Source: CAMYJH01 sp041589735 | GTDB lineage: Bacteria; Pseudomonadota; Gammaproteobacteria; HK1 | Assembly: GCA_041589735.1 (NCBI GenBank) | Contig: JBFHVA010000018.1 | Span: forward strand, 1-26,758 | Reading direction: 5' to 3' | DNA: 26,758 nucleotides | Part shown: piece by piece, positions 22,502 through 26,758 of the stretch | How the letters are laid out: each line of letters opens with the position of its first letter | How positions within the stretch are numbered: position 1 is the stretch's first letter | Translations under genes and position numbers: made by a program | Notes under the pieces: model-generated | The model's input: only the letters and a program-made list of their open reading frames with translations | The model's database searches: none | Told to the model about the DNA's origin: nothing

Positions 22502-24905
22502 CGCCAATGCTACCGGCTGCGGCCTTCGCCAATTTCGCGAATTCGGCCAGTTGATTCTGTACCCGGAAGTTCACTGTTCCTTCCGGAAATACGCCCTCCC
22601 GATCCGGCTCTCCAGCTGACATGCCAGTGAGAAGCTCAATTCCCTGGTCGATGGTCTCGACCGGGTAGACATGAAACTCGCCGCGGCCAGCTGCCTTGAC
22701 GATGTCTTCGCGAAGCATCAGGTGCTTCACGTTCGCGGCTGGAATCAGCACGCCCTGCTCACCGTTCAGCCCGCGCGCGCGGCATAGATCGAAAAACCCC
22801 TCAATTTTCTCGTTGATTCCGCCGACGGGCTGTATCTGGCCGCGCTGATTCACCGACCCCGTTACGGCGATACACTGCTTAATCGGCACTCGCGAGATCG
22901 CCGAGATGAGCGCATAGAGCTCGCTCGAGGAAGCGCTGTCGCCGTCTACCCCTCCGTAAGATTGCTCGAACACCAGGCTTGCGGACAGCGCCAACGGGAA
23001 ACCGCGCGCGTACGCCTCGCCAAGGTAGCCTGCAAGAATCAGTATACCCTTGGAGTGCAATGGCCCGCCGAGCTCGACCTCGCGCTCGATATCCACCAGC
23101 TTGCCCTGACCAAGCCGAACCCTCGCGGTAATGCGGTTCGGCTTTCCAAACGAGAAGTCCCCGAGGGAAATCACGCTCAGCGCATTTACCTGACCCACAA
23201 TCGCGCCGTCGGTATCAATGATCACGTTTCCTCGCTGGATCTGCTCGAGGGTGCGCTCACGAAGTCGGTCCGCTCTACGGGTTGCGGCATCGATAGCTTT
23301 CTGCACCTCGTCAGGTCCGACGAAACTGAGCTCGCCCCGACCTGCCCAGTAGTCCGCTTCCGTCAACAGATCGTCAATGAGCCCAACGCGAAGCGTGAGC
23401 TTCTCTCCATCGGCCGCGAGCCGCGAGGCATGCTCGATCACACGTGCGACTGCGCCGGAGTCGAACGGTCTGAGCTTCTGCTGGCGTACCAATCGACCAA
23501 TCATGCGGGCATAAAGCCCGACATTTTCGCCGCTTCGGGTGACGTCATGGTCAAAATCCGCGGCAACTTTGAACAAAGGCTTGAACTCCGGATCGAGTGA
23601 GCTCAGCAGGTAGTAGATCATGGGCTCACCCACCAGTAGAACCTTCACGTTCAGCGGAACGGGTTCGGGGTCGAGCGAAACCGTGCTCGGCAGGCCCATT
23701 GCCTCGTACAGTCCCTGTATGCGGATCTCTTGAGAGTGAAGCGCGCGCTTGAGCTCCTCCCATACAAAGGGCTGAGTGAGCAACTTACGGGCATCCAGAA
23801 CCACAAAGCCGCCATTCGCCTCGTGCAGCACCCCCGGCTTGATTAGATTGAAGTCGGTGGTCAATGCGCCGAACTGCGCGAGGTGCTCGATGCGCCCGAA
23901 CATAGTTGCATGTTTAGGCATATCCTCATGGATCACCGGTGCGCTGTCGGCTCCAGTGCGATCGGCGATTACGTTGACCTGAAAACGTCTAAACGATGGC
24001 GGCCCCCCGAGCTGGTTCCTCACGGCAACCGCAATCGCCATTTGCGGCGTATCGGCTTCCCGCGAGAGCAAAAAATCGTCGTAGTTTTCCAGCAGGTCTC
24101 TCTCGACATCGTCGAAGTACGTGAGCACCTGCGGCAGAGAGTCGTAACGCGCACGAAGCTCGTTTATGGAATGTTCAATAGCATAACGAGTAACCTCGGA
24201 ATTCAGCTCACGCAACTTTTTTCGATGTTCTCGCTCCCACTGCGGAACTTTTCGCATTGTATCCTGCAACTCGCTCTCCAGGCCTTGAATGAGCGCCCGC
24301 GTCTTGTTCCGTCTGCTCTCCGGCCACTTGCTGAAATCCTCCTGGGAAACTACCTGGCCCCCTTCCATCGGAACCAAAGCGAAGCCCTGAGGAGTATGGA
24401 TCAAAGCGATACCTTGCTCGTTCGCACGCTCCCGCAGGGCGTTAAGCTCCGACTCTTGATATTCCTTGAACTCATCCTCGAGCGCCTGGCGCCTCGCACC
24501 ATATTCTTCGCTCTCAAAAACAGCCGGAATAGCGGCCTTGAGATCGCCGATAAGCCGCTCCATGTCGTCCCGCAGTGCTTGAGCCCTTCCCGGAGGAAGA
24601 GAGATCGCGCGTGGCTTGTGGGGAACCGAAAAGTTATTGACGTAGCACCAATCGTCCGGCACCGGAAGTTTAGCGGCACTGTCTTTCAGATGGTGACGAA
24701 GCAGGGTGTGCCTACCCGCGCCGGGGGGACCGAAAACGAATACGTTATAACCGAACCGCTGAATATTCGTGCCGAACTCGACGGCCTCGACCGCGCGTTT
24801 TTGCCCAACGAGGCCTGGGAAATCTTCGAGTTCGTCCGTGGTCCGGAAGTTGAGCTGTATCGGATCACAGCCGTGATAAAGATCTGAACTGGAAAGCGGT
24901 TTCAT
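22476..24905 (-). CDS. Lon-like ATP-dependent protease (AAA_32/YcbZ type)
   Basis: The 809-residue protein matches the Lon-related family with an N-terminal AAA module and a C-terminal Lon protease domain but no Lon substrate-binding N-domain. The nucleotide loop is GPPGAGRHT (59-67), with Arg where classic Walker A has Lys. A helical, charged middle (about 110-280) follows, then the second half of the AAA region (GGFVVLDARKLLTQPFVWEE). The protease core has YGGVDGDSASS with catalytic Ser657 and GGINEKIEGFF with Lys700, the Ser-Lys dyad. It probably degrades or processes misfolded proteins in the cytoplasm. The ribosome-binding site before 24905 is weak. It overlaps the stress-protein gene. 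Confidence 0.93.
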   Translation of the reverse strand: MKPLSSSDLYHGCDPIQLNFRTTDELEDFPGLVGQKRAVEAVEFGTNIQRFGYNVFVFGPPGAGRHTLLRHHLKDSAAKLPVPDDWCYVNNFSVPHKPRAISLPPGRAQALRDDMERLIGDLKAAIPAVFESEEYGARRQALEDEFKEYQESELNALRERANEQGIALIHTPQGFALVPMEGGQVVSQEDFSKWPESRRNKTRALIQGLESELQDTMRKVPQWEREHRKKLRELNSEVTRYAIEHSINELRARYDSLPQVLTYFDDVERDLLENYDDFLLSREADTPQMAIAVAVRNQLGGPPSFRRFQVNVIADRTGADSAPVIHEDMPKHATMFGRIEHLAQFGALTTDFNLIKPGVLHEANGGFVVLDARKLLTQPFVWEELKRALHSQEIRIQGLYEAMGLPSTVSLDPEPVPLNVKVLLVGEPMIYYLLSSLDPEFKPLFKVAADFDHDVTRSGENVGLYARMIGRLVRQQKLRPFDSGAVARVIEHASRLAADGEKLTLRVGLIDDLLTEADYWAGRGELSFVGPDEVQKAIDAATRRADRLRERTLEQIQRGNVIIDTDGAIVGQVNALSVISLGDFSFGKPNRITARVRLGQGKLVDIEREVELGGPLHSKGILILAGYLGEAYARGFPLALSASLVFEQSYGGVDGDSASSSELYALISAISRVPIKQCIAVTGSVNQRGQIQPVGGINEKIEGFFDLCRARGLNGEQGVLIPAANVKHLMLREDIVKAAGRGEFHVYPVETIDQGIELLTGMSAGEPDREGVFPEGTVNFRVQNQLAEFAKLAKAAAGSIGDGDDEIPD

Positions 24906-25113
24906 CGGCTGACCCGTTTTAGTCGCAATTATCGTCTGATATTGAGTTTTTCAAAAATGACCATGATCAGCATATCACTTTAATCCCCTTTCTCCTTTTG
25001 TTCTAACAGCAGATCTCTACGGGCGGTCGGTAGACTTATGACGAAGCAAAACGAGCCGAACAGCAAACGCTTAAATAGGTTGAAGCGCTCCGGTTTGATT
25101 GTCATTAGCGAGA

Positions 25114-26145
25114 TCATTCTCCTATTGTCGACACGAACTCCGGCATTTTGAACTTGCGTCGATAGTCTCCTGGAGTGAGTCGGGTAATTCGCTTGAACAG
25201 CCGCCGAAAAAACGCCGGATCTTCGTAACCGACGCCCCAGCTGATCTCATCGATAGGTTCATCGGTGGCTTCCAGACGACGCTTGGCGCTTTCAATGCGA
25301 AGGTGCTGGACATAGGAAATTGGTGTAAAGCCTGTCGCCTTGGAGAATCGTCGTTTGAAGCTTCTCTCCGGCAGACCTGAACGTCTCGCCATCTCTTCCA
25401 CCGGCGATGCCACGGTGAAATGCTCGCTAAGCCATTCCTGAGCATTGAGGATCGCGGCGTCTCCGTGATCGGAGGGCGCGTCAAAGACGACGTACGGGGC
25501 CTGACCTTCCTCGTGCCACTGCAACAGCATGAATTTGGCGATCATCTGCGCCGCGGAGGGGCCCGCGCGCCGAGCGACTAGATACAGCACGAGATCATGC
25601 CAGGAGGCTGATGCGCCTGACATCACGAACTGGCCGCGATCTCCGGTGATGACCAGCACCTTTTCCACGCTCAGGCGCACCTTCGGGTAATTGCGGCGAA
25701 AGGTGCGTGCGTAGGCCCAATGGACCGTGGCTTCGTAGCCGTCCAGAAGGCCGGTCTCGGCCAGCAGCAGGACGCCTGAACAGGCGGAACACAACATGGC
25801 GCCGCGGGCGTGCATCGCGCTCAGCCACCGGACCACTTCGGGATACCGGCCGGACGTCCATTCGCCCTCAGCCACCAGCATGGACGGCAGGATGACGATG
25901 TCCGTCTTCTCGACCTCTTCCAGAGTCCTGTTGGGGGTAAGCGTCAGGCCGCTGGCCGTAGTGGTGGGCGTCGAAAGCGGCGATACCACCTCGACTTGAA
26001 ACGGCGCCGCCGGAGTCGCCGGGTCGCCGATGGTCGCGAACAGGTCGAAACCGTTCAGCACCTCGTAAAGGCCGCTAAGTGACGAGGCCATGGCATCCGG
26101 AATCGCCACCAGGCTCACGTGAACGGGCATTGGGCTTTCAGCCAC
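25114..26145 (-). CDS. GlxA-type AraC-family regulator
   Basis: The 343-residue protein joins an N-terminal DJ-1/PfpI-like domain (about 8-190) to a C-terminal AraC DNA-binding domain. The first contains the elbow AMLCSACSGVLLLAETG (Cys119, Cys122), and the second two helix-turn-helix units: PVEEMARRSGLPERSFKRRF (248-267) and IDEISWGVGYEDPAFFRRLF (298-317), followed by RITRLTPGDYRRKF. Such regulators often control amine or carnitine/glycine-betaine metabolism, but no such gene is next to it. I use the GTG at 26145 because GAGGGG lies about eight bases upstream; an ATG at 26130 is the alternative. It diverges from the DUF1127 gene. Confidence 0.92.
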   Translation of the reverse strand: MAESPMPVHVSLVAIPDAMASSLSGLYEVLNGFDLFATIGDPATPAAPFQVEVVSPLSTPTTTASGLTLTPNRTLEEVEKTDIVILPSMLVAEGEWTSGRYPEVVRWLSAMHARGAMLCSACSGVLLLAETGLLDGYEATVHWAYARTFRRNYPKVRLSVEKVLVITGDRGQFVMSGASASWHDLVLYLVARRAGPSAAQMIAKFMLLQWHEEGQAPYVVFDAPSDHGDAAILNAQEWLSEHFTVASPVEEMARRSGLPERSFKRRFSKATGFTPISYVQHLRIESAKRRLEATDEPIDEISWGVGYEDPAFFRRLFKRITRLTPGDYRRKFKMPEFVSTIGE

Positions 26146-26270
26146 CGCGCGAACCCCTCAGTGCAATGGCACAAATGAACCGATCTTGGCGATTCTGGCT
26201 CTCAACCTGATTGTTCGCAACCCGCATCCTTTGCCTCGGTTCGACCACCGTCTGCAAGGAGCGCAGCAGC

Positions 26271-26471
26271 ATGAATCCTCATGAAGAAAAACCTGCGGAC
26301 GTCCTCGCTCCACTCGGGGACTTTCTCAGAGCGTTGAATCGCGGGCGACGGGAGCGTGCCGCAGAAAAGCAGCTGGCGGCGCTTTCGAACAGCGCCTTGC
26401 GGGACATCGGTATATCCCGCGCCGAGATTTCGTTGGTGCTGAAAAACCTGGCGGCGCGACGAGTCGATTAA
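26271..26471 (+). CDS. DUF1127 (YjiS-like) small protein
   Basis: This 66-residue product ends in the DUF1127 pattern, ALSNSALRDIGISRAEISLVL, a short basic helix pair. Such proteins are small and regulatory; in some alphaproteobacteria they affect phosphate and carbon metabolism and RNA turnover, but there is no evidence for the role here. I start at the ATG at 26271, with AAGGAG about ten bases upstream; a frame from 26211 has no such site. The exported TPR gene follows after 27 bases on the same strand, so they are probably one operon. Confidence 0.8.
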   Translation: MNPHEEKPADVLAPLGDFLRALNRGRRERAAEKQLAALSNSALRDIGISRAEISLVLKNLAARRVD

Positions 26472-26498
26472 ACAGTTTCAGTAATCAGGAGAGTCATT

Positions 26499-26758
26499 AT
26501 GTACACAAAAGCATTTGATTTGGGCTTGATACTGGTAGCGGTGCTTTTCGCCGTAAGCGCCCTGGCTCACGAGCCCGTTAGCGCCGCAGATCCCGGCGCT
26601 TCCGGCAACGTCGCGCTGCACGACGATCTAGGCGACCTGAGCTATAACGTCGACACTAAAAGCGAGCTGGCGCAACGGTATTTCGATCAGGGATTGCGTC
26701 TCGCTTACGCGTTCCACCACGCCGAGGCGTTACGGTCCTTCCGCGCCGCTCAGGCGAA
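26499..26758 (+). CDS. Exported TPR-repeat protein, N-terminal 86 residues (runs off the window)
   Basis: The ATG at 26499 has AGGAG seven bases upstream. The reading opens with a signal peptide (LGLILVAVLFAVSALA) and then SELAQRYFDQGLRLAYAFHH and AEALRSFRAAQA, the first helix pair of a tetratricopeptide repeat. I recognise this as the start of a family of exported TPR proteins in which the opening repeat follows a 'SELAQRYFDQGL' segment. TPR proteins bind other proteins; no enzyme function is shown. It follows the DUF1127 gene. Confidence 0.8.
   Translation, partial: MYTKAFDLGLILVAVLFAVSALAHEPVSAADPGASGNVALHDDLGDLSYNVDTKSELAQRYFDQGLRLAYAFHHAEALRSFRAAQA

Noticed and set aside
23883..24887. 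A 334-codon open frame on the plus strand, antisense to the Lon-like gene.
   Set aside because: It lies wholly inside a well-supported protease gene, has no ribosome-binding site and no recognisable domain; such frames are common opposite GC-rich genes.

Overview
The window looks like part of the chromosome of a GC-rich proteobacterium, probably beta- or gammaproteobacterial. The evidence is an AceK-type isocitrate dehydrogenase kinase/phosphatase, a periplasmic Cu/Zn superoxide dismutase, a predicted outer-membrane beta-barrel protein with a FadL-like end, a vWA lipoprotein with a lipobox, a YcbZ-type Lon-like protease, a DUF1127 protein and an EncFtn ferritin. No rRNA, tRNA, CRISPR array, transposase or phage gene was seen. 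Most genes lie on the minus strand as single units or pairs. This reads as ordinary chromosome with some gene decay, not as a mobile island.

Layout. Positions 1-5700: start of an unidentified gene (partial), aceK (TTG start), a zinc-ribbon metallopeptidase, sodC, and an orphan family-5 ABC substrate-binding protein that ends at a very clear terminator. Positions 5660-6175 are non-coding, with three TACTGCC motifs. Positions 6176-10297: a polytopic transporter-like protein, a large alpha/beta hydrolase-domain protein and a host-attachment-family protein. Positions 10442-11628 (plus): an LHPP-like HAD phosphatase and a small cupin. Positions 11689-16486 (minus): an OsmC-like protein, a degenerate secreted nuclease-fold protein, a broken enolase-superfamily (mandelate racemase/muconate lactonizing) gene, an MFS carrier, a secreted six-cysteine protein of unknown function and an NMT1/THI5-like binding protein without a signal peptide. 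The MFS gene and the broken enolase gene together look like the remains of a catabolic locus.

Positions 16861-20031 (plus): a short FadL-like outer-membrane protein, then a tight two-gene operon of a coiled-coil, multi-pass membrane protein and a vWA-domain lipoprotein, closed by a strong terminator. This pair is the best candidate here for an undescribed system, because neither its role nor a match to a named system could be recognised. Positions 20054-24905 (minus): an encapsulin-type ferritin with no visible cargo tail and no encapsulin nearby, an M28 peptidase, a tandem universal stress protein and a Lon-like protease whose gene overlaps the stress-protein gene. Positions 25114-26758: a GlxA-type AraC regulator, diverging from a DUF1127 protein and the start of an exported TPR protein.

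Several genes point to stress handling (superoxide dismutase, OsmC, universal stress protein, Lon-like protease, ferritin), but apart from the few overlapping or closely spaced pairs there is no sign that they form one pathway. All functional calls come from reading motifs by eye, without database searches.
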